This document shows positions 10,774 through 23,867 of a stretch of 64,000 nt of DNA, in pieces. The stretch is from NCBI GenBank assembly GCA_009602725.1, contig WELB01000028.1, positions 523,972 through 587,971 on the forward strand, read 5' to 3'. This DNA is from Spirogloea muscicola. Lineage: Eukaryota; Streptophyta; Zygnematophyceae; Spirogloeales; Spirogloeaceae. A program made the position numbers and the translations under genes. The notes under the pieces are model-generated. The model was not told the DNA's origin, searched no databases, and was given only the letters and a program-made list of their open reading frames with translations. The number at the start of each line of letters is the position of its first letter. The first letter of the stretch is position 1.

Positions 10774-11600
10774 AGCGGTGTGATGCTCATGCATTTGGTT
10801 GCTTGTGACCGCCTAAGCAGCAGATGGGGTAGCTCGGGTGGTGAAAGGACTGCAGCTGCCCTTTAGTCCTGCTTGTAAATACCAGGTGCCTGCGCCCGGT
10901 TGTGCCAGCTCGCACCAAGTGGACGGGAGGAACACAATGCTGTAACCACACTCTGCCTGTCTACGAGCAACCTGCCAGAGTGAAGGAGGTATGCTGTCCT
11001 AAGGAAGGACCTTGGAGAGCTCAGACAGTGCTGAATTCAGCTGTAAGTCTCAAGCCGACAGTCTCGAGCTGACTCAAGGCTGGCATCCGCGACTAAAATT
11101 CCGTGTCAATTACTTCGCCACTCAAGAGAGCATGCTGCCCATGGAGGCCTCAGAGGTCGTTGCTTGTAAGGCGTCATGGTGCTGACGACCACCTCAGCGA
11201 CAGCTGTCAGGGTTGATGAGCTGCTGTGAGCGCCACAGTGCGCTAAGCTTGCAAAGCAAGCAAGATGAAGTCGCAGATGACAGTTTCGCCCGTCCAAAGA
11301 GCCGAAGCTCCTCCTAGCACTTGCAAGGTCTTTGCAGCACATTCTGACTTTGAACCACCAGGTCAAGCCCTGAGTCTTGCATTGGCACGTCGGGCTGGCT
11401 GCGCTGCACCAACACTTTCGCTACCACCACTGTGCAATCTGCAAATCATCTCATGTACTGGCTCAAATAGGCCTCCGTTCATCTCAGGTGCACACCGCGC
11501 CTACACAGACAACCATCGCCGCCGTTTGTAAGAGCGTAAACCTCTTGTGGAGCTGGCCTTGCCGTCGTAAAGAGAAGGCCCACGGTTGCGCATGAACCGA
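10774..11600. other. Intergenic between TRAX and SEC24C/D
   Basis: No coding block is recognised on either strand. It should contain the TRAX 3' UTR and the upstream region of the next gene; a TATATGGGG sequence at about 11771 could be a TATA element for SEC24C/D. Confidence 0.5.
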
Positions 11601-11616
11601 AAGGGAGGCCAAAGCG

Positions 11617-11844
11617 TTGGGGCCAAGTGGGGAGGCGCCGAGACGAGAACCCGCCCAACGACGTTCTGACCGCTCAGACAAGCCCACAAGGGCCTTAAGC
11701 GCCGTCGGCTCGACGGCCGCAGCCCATGCTTCCCCGAACGTGATGCTCGTTGTTGGGCCGACGCTGCGAGTATATGGGGAGAGGGCGACTTTTGACGACG
11801 GCGGGCCCGCCCGACCCTGCTATCGGCAGTTGAGGCCGGGTGTC

Positions 11845-11881
<37 letters not shown>

Positions 11882-14800
11882 TGCCGCGGCCGCGATCACA
11901 GGGGGAGGCTCTCGCTCTCTGCGCCGACGATGTCGCCGCCCTGAGCCGCCCGCCCTGGCCGCGATGCCCGCCGCGGTTATCGCCGCAGCAGCCGCGCCAC
12001 GGGTTCTGGCCCGACGGCGGAATGCTGGCCTACCGAGCGCAAGGCGGCGGAGCCGACCTGGCCCTGCCGGCCGGATATGGACCAGGTACGTGCTGGCCGA
12101 CGCCCAAGCTCCCCACTTTTCCCGCCGGCTCGCCCGCCGCCGTGGCCGCCGGTGGCCGTGTGCCGCCAGCGGGCCAGCGCCGTCGCCTGCGGCGGCATAG
12201 CATTAGGGCAGAGCCCGGCCACCGTCTGCAGCGTCTGCAGCCTCTGATCNGGGGCCTCCGCAGCAGGGCTCGGCGATGCCCGGCCCTCCCCGCGGCGGCG
12301 GCGGCGGCAGCGGCGGCGGGGTACAGCCGCCGCCGGCTTTCGGAGCCAGGTTTGCCGGCCCACCGGCGGCGGAGATGCAGCACATGTCGCTGGGATCGGC
12401 GGGCGGCCCGGGGCCGCCGCCGCCAGCGACTGGGCCGTCGCCGACGTCCTGGGGGGCTCCTCCTCCCGGCACCGTGGTGGGGACGGCTCAGCGGCGTGTG
12501 TACCCCGAGGCGTACGCAGCTCAGGTCAGCTGTCAGCGCCAGCAGCATCGTGGCCGTCGCTGGGAGGCAGCAAGCTTGCCCTCGGCCGCTTCTTGCTGCT
12601 CGTGGCCCTGGCCGCGAGGCTGATGTCGGGGTTGGTAGGGCCGCTGCTGGCTTTGATTCGTTCTCAGTCTGTAGAGTGCTCTAAGTGCATCTACTGAGTG
12701 CTCTAATTGCAACTATCAAATAGTTTGAGACTTTGCTGGTAAGCCCTGCATCAATGTGCATTGCCAATCACTGCCGTGGCAGCGGCTGCTGTTGCGCCCC
12801 ATGTAGCCTGAGGACGGCCTTGCCGCCATTGTTTCTGCAGAGGCAGGGCGGGCCCGCCCCAGGGCAGGGTATGCCGCCGCCGCTGCTCCCGGGCATGCCC
12901 CACGTCGCCTCGCCCCACAGTCCGAATGAAGGCGGTGGCAATCGCATCGACCCCACGCAGATGCCGCGGCCTACGGCGTCAGACTCTGTGCTGGTCTTCG
13001 AGACACGAGTGGCCGGCGCTGCCAACCTCCCCCCCGTAAGTGCATCTCGCTACTCCCTGTCCAAGTCCTTGCTCGCCGCTTTTCAGCAAGGAGCTCGAAA
13101 GCCCGCTACTGTGCCCAAGTGCAGAGCATGGCTGGACCTTGAACAGAAGCACAAGGGCGCACTCCTGTATCCTGCTTGTGGCCCTGGCGGTGTAGTGGCT
13201 CTTGCTGCATGTTCATCCTTGCAGCAAGCTCTCTGATATGTAACAAATCTGCCTGCCCATCATGCCCGATCAGCCGGCCACAACATCATTCGTGGTCCGG
13301 GACACTGGCAACTGCAGCCCGCGCATGATGCGCTGCACTCTCAACCAGGTGCGCAAGAGAATTCACAACCTTTCGAGACTTACTGCGAGCTCTTGCCAGG
13401 CATTCTAGGCGTATCTTAATGGCTGCTGCCACTCACAAGTGACCCTTGCTTGCCCATCTCTGGACAGCTCCCAGGGTCAGCCGACCTCCATGCAACGTCC
13501 TCCATGCCGCTCGCATTGCTGGTGCAGCCCCTGGCGCTGCAGGACCCTAAGGAAGATCCTGTCCCGGTAAGGCCCTGCTCGTCTCCGCTGACGTATTGTG
13601 CTTGCTCTGACATGTCCGGAGCCGTTGACGTGCAATGCTATATCAACTCTCTGCCTGGACCCTAGACCCTAGATCGACCTCCCAACCAGCCTAAATAGCT
13701 GGAAGCCCGCACGTCAATATGTTGGCGAAATTGTTGCGCAGGCTGACATGTTTAGATCCATGCTTCTTGTTCCTCACGGTTGTGCTAATTGGCACACGTT
13801 GGGCAGGTGGTGGACTTTGGTGAGTCTGGGCCGGTCCGCTGCCAGCGGTGCAAGGCGTACATCAACCCGTTCATGCGATTCGTAGACCAGGGCCACCGCT
13901 TCATCTGCAACCTCTGCAGTCAGCACCTCTCTTCCCTCTGCCCTCAAGCTTTGCACCTCGCTGCCTTTGTGGAGGCCAAGAAGACCTCGATTTTCCAGCC
14001 TGTACTTCCATGTGATCAAGCAGAAGCTGAGGCGTGCTTGTGGTGACCCGCACTCACTCACCTTGTACAGGTCACTCTAATGAGACCCCTCGGGATTACA
14101 TGTGCAACCTTGGGCCGGACGGACGGCGTCGCGACGCTGATGAGAGGCCCGAGTTGTCGCGGGGCTCTGTCGAATTCGTCGCCCCGACCGAGTTCATTGT
14201 AAGTGGGTCCTTGTAGCAGGGCCATCTTTGAGGAACATCTTGATTAGGTGTTTGAGTTTGCTGCCGAGCTGGTCTACAGCAAGATATGGGAGATGCCAGT
14301 GACTGTGCATTTGCTTTGAGACGCAATTTGCAAGATTTTCAGTCTTGTCTGTATGGTGGCACCTCCTGTCTCACTGGGAAGCTGTATGTAGCTGTACAAC
14401 GTCAGACTGTCTGACTACTGTCTTTCTCTGACAGGTGCGGCCCCCTATGCCGCCAGTGTACTTTTTCCTGGTGGACGTTTCTGCCAATGCCGTCCAGATT
14501 GGCGCGACTGCCTCGGCCTGCAGCGCCATCTCTCAAGTTCTCTCGGCGCTGCCGGTGAGGCCACCTTTTCCTGTTCATATTCAACCCTGTGTACATGCCC
14601 TTGTATCGTCTAGCAGTCCGCGTGTGTGTGTAAGTATTGCTTCAGCTTGCCTGTTGTCACAGACAGCTCTATTCACAACTCCAGTAATAGCAACCACGTA
14701 CATCTGTAAGCTTGCGATAGTTTGGATGTTGGACCCTGTGCTCGGTGTTGACTTCACTGTCATTGGTTCACTTGGTGTTGCATCAAATCCTGTGTGATTG

Positions 14801-17800
14801 CATCTAAACAACTGAAGAGCTCGTCATTGTCTTTCTCGTGCCACTCTTTATGTGATACTGCTGGTCACTTGTGGTTGCAGGAAGGGGACCGGACTCATGT
14901 TGCCTTTGCTACATTTGACAGCACAATACACTTCTATAACCTGAATCCTTCTCTTCAGCAGGTAACATCATAACACTGTTTTTGCAGTTGTGCATCAAGT
15001 TGTGCATTGCAGTTCTGGTAAGAAGACTGCTTGCCACTCATGTAGCACATGGGCCTCAAGGCTTGCCACTGGCATACTTGTGGGCACTCATCTCAACTCA
15101 TTTTCAAACAGATTAGTGTACGTCTCTGGTTGCTTCTAATGGTTGGTCAATCATTGTTGACCTTTGATTATGCAGCCGTCAATGCTCGTGGTACCTGATA
15201 TTCAAGATCCATATACACCGCTACCCTCCGATGTTGTCGTGCCCCTGCTCAAGGTAGGTTGTACCAATGTTTCATGTTCTTAGCATGATATTGCAGTGGA
15301 GGTTCATTGTGTCTGCCGCAAATGCTGGCTGCCACTCCATGCATCTTCGTCCTTCTTGACTTTCTTGTGAGGCTTGATCCTGGGCGTTCTCAACAATCGC
15401 ACCTAATCCAGTCTGCAAAGCGGATATGAATCTAGTACAAGTGATTGCAATACTAAACGCATCCGCTACACAACAACAGTGTCGAGCAAATCTGGAGCAA
15501 TTGCTAGAGAATGTCCCCAACATGTTCCAGGCTGCTCGTGTGGCTGATTCCGCATTTGGTGCAGCTGTGAAAGTGAGTTTCCACTTAGGTTCGATCATTG
15601 CTGCTTTCATCTGCAACTTTCATTGAACAATTAAGGAAGTTGGTTGCATGCGAGGTTGCATCACAGTCCAGCGAAGGCATCGTAATTCACTAGAGATGGA
15701 AGAAAGTATAAGTGCAAATTTACTCGCAGCCCATAATGTAGCTTTCTGTGAGCAGGAAAGGTCAAACTTGGTCAACCATTGTGCTCCACTGCTTGCAGGC
15801 TGCATATCTTGCGATGAAGTCCACAGGTGGCAAGCTCCTTGTGTTCCAGTCTGGTAATGTCACCATACTACACATTCAGCACAATCTTTCCAGCATAGCA
15901 TCGTCCTATAGGACGTTAACCTTGATTCAAGAAGTCAATGTATGCAGAAATTTTCATCAGAAGAGGGTTGCGCATTGGCTATAGTGAGCAGCTACAGGAA
16001 GACAGTAGCTTCTGGGCCTTGGCCAGACACTCACGACAATGTCTGATACTGCCATCTGAGCCTCGTGCAGCATTGCCATCTGTGGGCTTTGGGTCGTTGA
16101 TTGGCAGAGAAGCTGAGGGCAGGACTGGCAGTGTCATGAATGAGAAGGTACTGGCTGCATCCTTGATATCCATTCATCATATGTGATCTTTCGCTTCTCT
16201 ATCTCTGGAAGGTGATGTTAGTGCATAAGTAAGCTATACAAGGACTAGTACAACTGCACATCTCCTGTGCAATGAGAGATTCGCATGCAGTCAATAGTAC
16301 TGCTCTTCGGTGAAGTTGATTGTACATTTCCAATGATAAGGTATTGCTATGTCATTGTCATTCTTTCAAATCCATAAGCCAACAGTGGGGATCAACATGT
16401 TGAGGCCTTGACTTTTTGCATTCTGTTGTATGCTCACAGGAGGCACATAAGATGCTGTCACCTGCTGACAAGACTTTCAAGACTCTGGCATTTGAGCTGG
16501 CGGAATTTCAGGTAAGCATCTTCCTTCTGAAGATAGTCTTGACTTCCAACTAGCCAATGTGGTTGCAGCATGATATATTAACGTACTTTGTCTCTCCTTT
16601 GGCTTGGGAATGCACTGGTCATCAACCATAGTCTGCAGCATACATGACCAGAGAAAGGACTCCTCCCCACCCCAATAGGCCCACAGCCCCCCAAATGTTT
16701 CTCACTGTCAATTTGAGAATTCCCTCCTTGCTGCCTTCCGCCCTCCTTATTTTCCCCTTGCTTCTACCCTCTCTCACCTTCTTTGCTCTCCATTGTAACT
16801 TCCTTTCCCAACTTCCCCCCCTCACTGGGGGTCTGTCGTGCCTTGTCCTGTACTGAAGCAAAATGCAGATGCCTGCCTTGACTTGTGATGTTCCAGGTCT
16901 CTGTTGACCTCTTTCTGATGACTCAGTCATTTGTGGACATTGCTTCGCAAGCTTCTGTACCCAGAACGACCGGTGGGCAGGTACTGGTGCTATTCACATT
17001 CATTCCCAGTGTCTTCGTAATCAAGAAGGCGCACTGGGATACACTTTTGCCATGAGAAGCACACAGCCCTGATAGATAGAACATTTCCACTTCTAGCATG
17101 TTCATAATCACCCCATGCTAGCGTCAACTTGATTGAATTAAGTGGTGATTCGGTTTGCTTGGAATATGTGCTACTTTTATCTTGAAACGTGAGTGGTGCT
17201 TGATAGCAACTGATAAGTTGCTATCCCCGCTATCCCCGCACCTGGCACTACTGCCAATGTGTCAAGTAATCTGTCTATGTGGTGCTCTTTGGGGCGCCTC
17301 TGCACGGACAGAGGTCCTAGAAGCACAGCTGCAGCCATCCTGTAGCAAAGCAATGTCCGTCTTTTCAAGAGAGGTAAACTCGGAGCAATGCCTAAAAGCT
17401 GAGGGCTAGCAGTCGTTGTCCTGCAGGTCTATTACTACTTCCCTTTCCATGCTGGCGTAGACAGCGCGAAGGTGTTCAATGACCTGAGATGGAATGTCTG
17501 CCGGCCCCAGGGCTTTGAAGCCATCATGCGAGTCCGATGCTCTGCTGTACGTATCTACAATTTTATGTTTGTAACAGTAGCTCTAGCACTTTGCTTGATG
17601 TGCGTGCGGTGCTCACTGAGCCTACGCGTCAGATTGTCACTGCAAAGTTTGCAAATGCAGGTGCACAGCAACAGAGTTCCATCTCAAAATTTGACTAAGC
17701 ATTTGGGTTGCTTGTTGGTGCAGGGTTTGCAAGTGGTTGACTACTTCGGCAGCTTCTGCAAGCGAATCCCCACGGACATTGATCTCCCTGCTGTAAGAGT

Positions 17801-20247
17801 CACATTGTTCTTAGCTGAGCTTGTGTTAGTTGCACAAAACACTAGTTTTTGTGTTTGACACACTCGTCAACTAGCAGGATGTTCACGTAACGAGCTCATT
17901 GCACGGCTTTGGGAGATGGCAAATATTGCTTCTGAGGCATGTCTACAAGGTTTTGTCTTTGACTTGGATCTGCTCATGACTCCTTAAGAGTATCACAAGC
18001 ATGCAGCCTTTACTGCTACATCCTTGAAAAGCCTCTTCCTGATTTGCCAGGTTGACTGCGACAAGGCAGTGATGGTCACGTTCAAGCACGACGACAAGTT
18101 CCAGGAGGGCACTGAGGCTTGCTTTCAGGCAAGTCAAGTACTCAGCATTTTGGCTAGTACGTTGATAAGCAGGCCCTTCTTGCAATGCGCGTACATATCA
18201 AGAGCTGCTCAAAATGGTCAGCTCCTGACAATTTGCTGGTCAGTTTGTCGACTTGATGCTCAGGTCCCTTGCTACTCAGTGACACTCATCACATCTGTCT
18301 TTCTCAGAGTGCAACCTTGTACACAACCCTTAGCGGCGAGAAGAGGATCAGGGTGCACACGCTCTCCCTCCCAGTGACAACGGTCTTGGGTCACCTCTTC
18401 CGCGGGGCTGACCTTGACGCGCAGTTCTCCTACTTTCTCAAGCAAGGTTAGCACATCTGTCTGAACTTCCTTCACACAAGCTCAAGCACAGTCAAGATAG
18501 CATGCGACATAAAGGTGAAGCATGCCTACCTACGTCAGAAAAAGCCTGTGCTCACGAGTGTCTCTAGTTCCTTACAACAACACCCTGGATGACTGTGTCG
18601 GCTGTTGTCTTTAATAATATACTTATGTATGCATGTGCTAGCCGCCTTGGATGTCGTCACCACCGGCCTTCCTCAAGTCAAGGACTCGGTCGTCCAGCAC
18701 TGCATAAATATCCTGGCAACCTATCGCAAATTCTGTGCCGCGGCGTCATCTTCCGGCCAGCTCATCCTCCCTGAGGCTCTCAAGCTGCTTCCTCTTTACT
18801 CGCTTGGTACTTGTCACATTAACTCTCGTTGACGGGGTTTTCAAGGATAGCTAGGGAACTAAGAATTTCTTTACTTGCTTTGTCGTTGCTGTGCTGAGAT
18901 GATCAGCTTCGCTAATTATGCAGTGCTCAGCATCTCCGGGGGACCTATTTCGTGTTCTTGATTGCCCTGATAAATTTCCCGTGGCGTACATCTGGCAGCC
19001 CTGACCAAGAGCATAGGATTGCGAAACGAGACGCGGCTTGATGAGCGGTCCTACTGGCTGTCCAAGGTGGCCAGTATAAGTGCGCCTCTAGCTGTGCCTC
19101 TCGTCTACCCCTGCATGTACCCCGTCCACAAGCTTCCTCCCGCTCAGGTCCACCATGCTGCCTCCTAACCAATTATGCCACTTGTTTAGGCGCCTCTGGT
19201 GCTCCCAAGCTCACCTCAAGCAGGCCTTCTTGGGATCAGCATTGCAGCATCCAGCATCCATGGAATCAAGGTTCAAATCTTGTGGGCTTGACTGACTGGT
19301 GAGACCACACCTGTTTATGGGTGCGCAGGAGGGTGTCTCGGTGTTGCCTCCTGTCGTGTCGCTGTCAAGCGAGCACCTTGACCACGAGGGCATGTTCTTG
19401 TTGGAGAACGGTGAGGATGCCTATCTATGGACTGGCAAGGCGGTGCCAGCCGACTTGTTGAAGCAGCTGATTGGATACTCATCTGTTGACGAGATTGCCT
19501 CCAGTCAGGTGAGTCTGGGCACCGCGCTTGCAGGCAGTCCAGCTCACAATGTATACAGTCAGCCTTTGTGGATGGTCCTACGTTCAGCAATGCTTAGCTA
19601 CCATGCGTGCCTTATTGATAGAGATTGGTTTCATCACCACATTCTTGAACGCAGCTCAGATGTCAAGTGCTCATAGCTCTCCTCAAAGCTGATGAAAGGC
19701 TGATAATGTTATCAATTTCCTGCTCTGCAGTTCCTGCTTCGTGAGTTTGACAATCCAGCCAGCAAGCGTTTGAACGAGCTCGTAAATGAAATACGCCGCC
19801 ATAGATGCTCCTACCTCAGGTCAGCTTCAAGTGCTTTGACAGACCAGATGATGTATATATGGCCTGCTGCTGTGATGCCTATTGGTGTTTCTATGTCCCA
19901 GCCTAATGACATCTTGAGGGCATCTAAGCGACCTGGATTTTGAGCAAAGCTATGAGCTTGTGTTGCTGTTGCGCAGTTTATACCTGGTCAAGAAAGGCAA
20001 TGCAAGTGGTGAGCAGCTCTTGACCTTCTGTGCTGTTGTAGTAAGGAAATGCACACATAGACTGCTGTGAGTGTGCACATCCTTCCTCACCATTAATATC
20101 TCAGACTCTGCCTCACCTTTTGATCTCTCAACATCTGCAGAAACACGATTCTTCTCATTCCTCACTGAAGACCGAGGAGCAACGGGGATGTCTTATGTCG
20201 AGTTCCTGGTCAACCTGCACCGACAAATTCAGAACAAGATGACATAG
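11617..20247 (+). CDS. SEC24C/D-like: COPII coat cargo adaptor SEC24, C/D (CEF) class
   Basis: SEC24 binds cargo signals and pairs with SEC23 in the inner COPII coat at ER exit sites. Twenty-four exons from 12241 to 20247 were traced with matching phases; main ones are 12241-12524, 12841-13035, 13274-13348, 13807-13918, 14435-14554, 16897-16980, 17427-17546, 18308-18446, 18642-18806, 19329-19508 and 20141-20247. A proline/glycine-rich N-terminus precedes FVVRDTGNCSPRMMRCTLNQ, a zinc-finger [117 protein letters not shown] and a gelsolin-like C-terminus with EHLDHEGMFLLENGEDAYLW. This spelling matches the plant CEF (SEC24C/D) branch rather than SEC24A. The first exon and start are unresolved: the frame ending at 12085 (GYGPG) is open back to 11617 through a CCG repeat, with possible ATGs at 11743 and 12022. 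Intron 18129-18307 starts with GC. Confidence 0.92.
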
Positions 20248-20725
20248 CCATTGAGGATAGGTCAAGCAGCTGGTCACTGAATTGAGTTAGCCATAACGAG
20301 ACATGTCTTAGTCAGGTGGGCCCCTCAATCCATTCTTCGCCCCCACATTTTCTGCCAAAGTCACTGTTGTTGGGGAGATTAAGATGGACCGCATCGGTCT
20401 TTCTTTTTGAGAGAACTGCTGCAACCTCAAAGGCGACTGGGTTTGCTGGGTAAGTTTGAAAGCGGCACTTGCTTTTGGTCATCGCAATCATGTGGTGGCT
20501 GTCAAGAAAAGCAGCGGCAAAGAAACCTGCACGGGCGAGCTCTGCATCTTGTACACATGCAAGTTCCGTTGATCTAGCAATTGATACAGAACTGACTCAT
20601 AGTCTTGCATGGGCCAGCAATTTGCTCATCATTGAATGGGAGAAGTGAAATTTGTACAGAAGAAGGTTGGCAGGACACGACAGATTGTTGAAATGGGTAA
20701 CGAGCTTGCATCTGTGAGACCTCAG
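20248..20725. other. Short convergent intergenic region
   Basis: SEC24C/D (+) stops at 20247 and translin (-) stops at 20726, so these 478 bp must hold both 3' UTRs. No other gene is seen. Confidence 0.6.
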
Positions 20726-22922
20726 TCAAGTCATCTGGACTGTATCATCTTTCTGCTCTAGAAGGCCTCGTATCTTCACATCGTACAATACCTCCTCTAC
20801 TCTCTTCAAGTCGTACTTCAATCCTACAGCATTTGCAAAGACAAGCAGAGAAGGAAATAAATGTTCAGATCAAAGGAGGACTGCATATAGCATAGCAGCC
20901 GAAAAGACAGCGTGCATTGGTGAGATTGATGTGTCAGTATGCCACAAGACTTCATGCTCATGAGCTCCAATGGCAGACTAGGGATCTGCATTCAACAATG
21001 CCCCAGGATATTTCCGCAGCTTCCATTCAAGCTAAAGCATGTCTTGGAGCAGCTCAATTGGCAGCAGGAATGAAGGTCAGTACCATCAAATCGTTTTCGA
21101 AGGAAGTCATTGCGGAGGTTGAGGAGGCGGAATGCTGCAAAGAGCTCGCTCAGGAAGGATGAGACACGTCTGGGGCAGTCGTAGTCACCAGCTGTCACCT
21201 GGTTGACCACATACCTTGGCTGCAACAAGTCGAGGTATACGTAAGGAACCTCGCAGGATCACATATCCGCAGCAGCTGCGGTTGTTACATGTCCATACCT
21301 AGCCAGAGTGCAAGGGTGTGGGATGACAACGTTCTTTGAGCGAAGATCAGACCATCAAACTTTGACTACTATTTCCTTTGGTGCAGCTGCTTATGTCTCC
21401 AGACACAAATCTAGTGCTGCTTCAGCAACACGACATTCTCGAGGACTTGCAGGTGAATATAAAGCGTGGCGGACTGTGGGCAACAAGTGGCATGAACAAG
21501 AACCCCTGGCCCCTGGGATAGACCGCCTGCTGACCATCTCATTGGAGACGCTGCAGACACCTGCACATTCGCAGCCAGAGCACAGAGGTATGGAGCTTAA
21601 TGCCTGTAACAAATACCACAAAGAGCCAGCCATGCTTTTTGCAATTGTCGCGAGCATTTATGCTGTTTTCATCTATCTCCAAGTGGCGGATGAGGGTTCG
21701 ACTTGCAAGAGTCAGGTTCCAATGCGTGAGTACCAAGCAGGTAGTCTTCCAAGTCCAAGGGAAACTCTGGAGTCACTGCCACATGGGGCTTCAGAGCCCG
21801 TCACAGAGCACGAGAGCACATAAGAAGAAGGCTCCCAGCTCGCACATCAAGCACGCTTAATAATATCCTCATTAGAGCTTAGGCCTGGATCAGATCAATG
21901 AACCAGAAATTCCACGTGCAATCTCGTGATGTGCAGGTCTTTGGCGGCGCTCACATCCCAGACGCTCCTGCAGCTCCTGGTGTGAGTGGAGGGACCCCGT
22001 GCGGAGCCAGCCGATGAACGCCAGCAAGAAGACGGCCGTCTGCGTCTGGTGCCTCCAGTGGTCGTGGTATCTGTGATGACGCCGGTTGCCCAACGTCAGC
22101 GCTTGTGAAGCCTAGCGCAGCTATGCTCGTCTCGCTGTCTCGGTCCTGCGCCCGGCAAGCTCGGCAGAGCTTCTGGGCGCTGCTGGCGGTGGCATCCGCC
22201 ACGGCGGTCATGACAAGAGCTTTCGTCGTGCGCTGGCCCAGAGGCTGAGCACAGCTCTGCCAGCTCTCGCTGCGACGGCCTGAGACCGCAGCTTCGAGAC
22301 GGGGGCCGGCGGCATGGCCGCTCTCTCGGTGCAGCGACGTCAACGGGCTTGCTCACAGCGCGGGAGCTCGGCAGCAGCCAGCATCGGACCTGTAGAATTG
22401 GCCAGGGCGGTCAGCCATGATGGCGGCCAGCTCGGCGTAGACGCCGCGCAGCTCCGGCAGGTGGGCCTCGGCGCGCTCCAGCGCCTGCGCGGCTGCCAGC
22501 GCCGCCGCCGCGGCCGTCAGCGGCGGCGGCCGCCTATCGCGCATCGTAGGTTTGGGCCAGGAGGCCGAGGCCGAGGCCGAGGCCAAGCTTCTGCGAAGCT
22601 CCGCGGAGAAGCCATGGCTGGTGGGCGGCCCTCCACTCCATGGACTGGACTCGATGCTCCACCTAAACCCCAAACCCTGGACCAGCGACGTGCCGAGGGA
22701 TTGCAGGCGGGGAGCGGGCCCTCCGAGCCGCGGCGCACCGGCGCGCGGCGCGGCGCCGTGGACGGGCAGCAGTGCGGAGTGCATGCGCCGCGCGGCGTCC
22801 TCCAGAGGCGCGACCGCGTCGCGCAGCCGCTCCTTCACGGCGCTCGCCGCCTCCAGCTGCGCCCGGAACGACGCGAACAGCGCCGCGATTTCGTCGTCGC
22901 CGACGCCGCCGGGCGTCGCCAT
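20726..22922 (-). CDS. TSN: Translin, C3PO scaffold and RNA-binding subunit
   Basis: Translin forms the octameric nucleic-acid-binding shell of C3PO together with TRAX. The start (ATG at 22922) reads MATPGGVGDDEIAALFASF, followed by RLRDAVAPLEDAARRMHSAL and VHGAAP, the usual translin N-terminus. A second exon ends with AAIMADRPGQFYR at 22390. Then come 22070-21955 (YHDHWRHQTQTAVFLLAFIG, TGSLHSHQELQERLG), 21775-21734 (LTPEFPLDLEDYLLG), 21560-21535 (VCSVSNEM), 21219-21084 (PRYVVNQVTAGDYDCP, FRLLNLRNDFLRKRFDG) and 20823-20726 (LKYDLKRVEEVLYDVKIRGL, stop TGA). Phases agree through the last five exons. The junction between the first two exons is not resolved. An in-frame upstream ATG at 22985 would add an alanine-rich stretch. 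It is divergent to SEC24A/B, whose 5' end is in the gap beyond 23368. Confidence 0.94.
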
Positions 22923-23243
22923 GGCGGAGGCTGGCCCTGCCGCCGCCGCCACCGCCGCCGCCGTCGCCGCCGCAGGTCGCGCCACAATATGCCCCGCGGG
23001 TTGGGGGCTGGGGTTCAGCTGGCGGCAGCCATGGCGGACTCCCGTGGCAGCATGGGAGAGAGGTTCTAATGCCTGCTAACAGTGGGCTGTTAGCTCCATC
23101 ACGACCAGAAGCGCCGGTTAGCTGCTCGAAACACTGCAGCCTGGCCGCCGCTTAGCCTTCGCTAACCGCCGGTTTGCAGAGCCACGGTCAGGCAGGTCCC
23201 GCGCAGTGCCGCCGCTGCCGCCGTCGCCGCCGCCGCCGCCGCC

Positions 23244-23867
<624 letters not shown>

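Noticed and set aside
19260-19290. GGTTCAAATC resembling a tRNA T-loop
   Set aside because: No matching acceptor stem or anticodon arm around it; it lies in a SEC24C/D intron.
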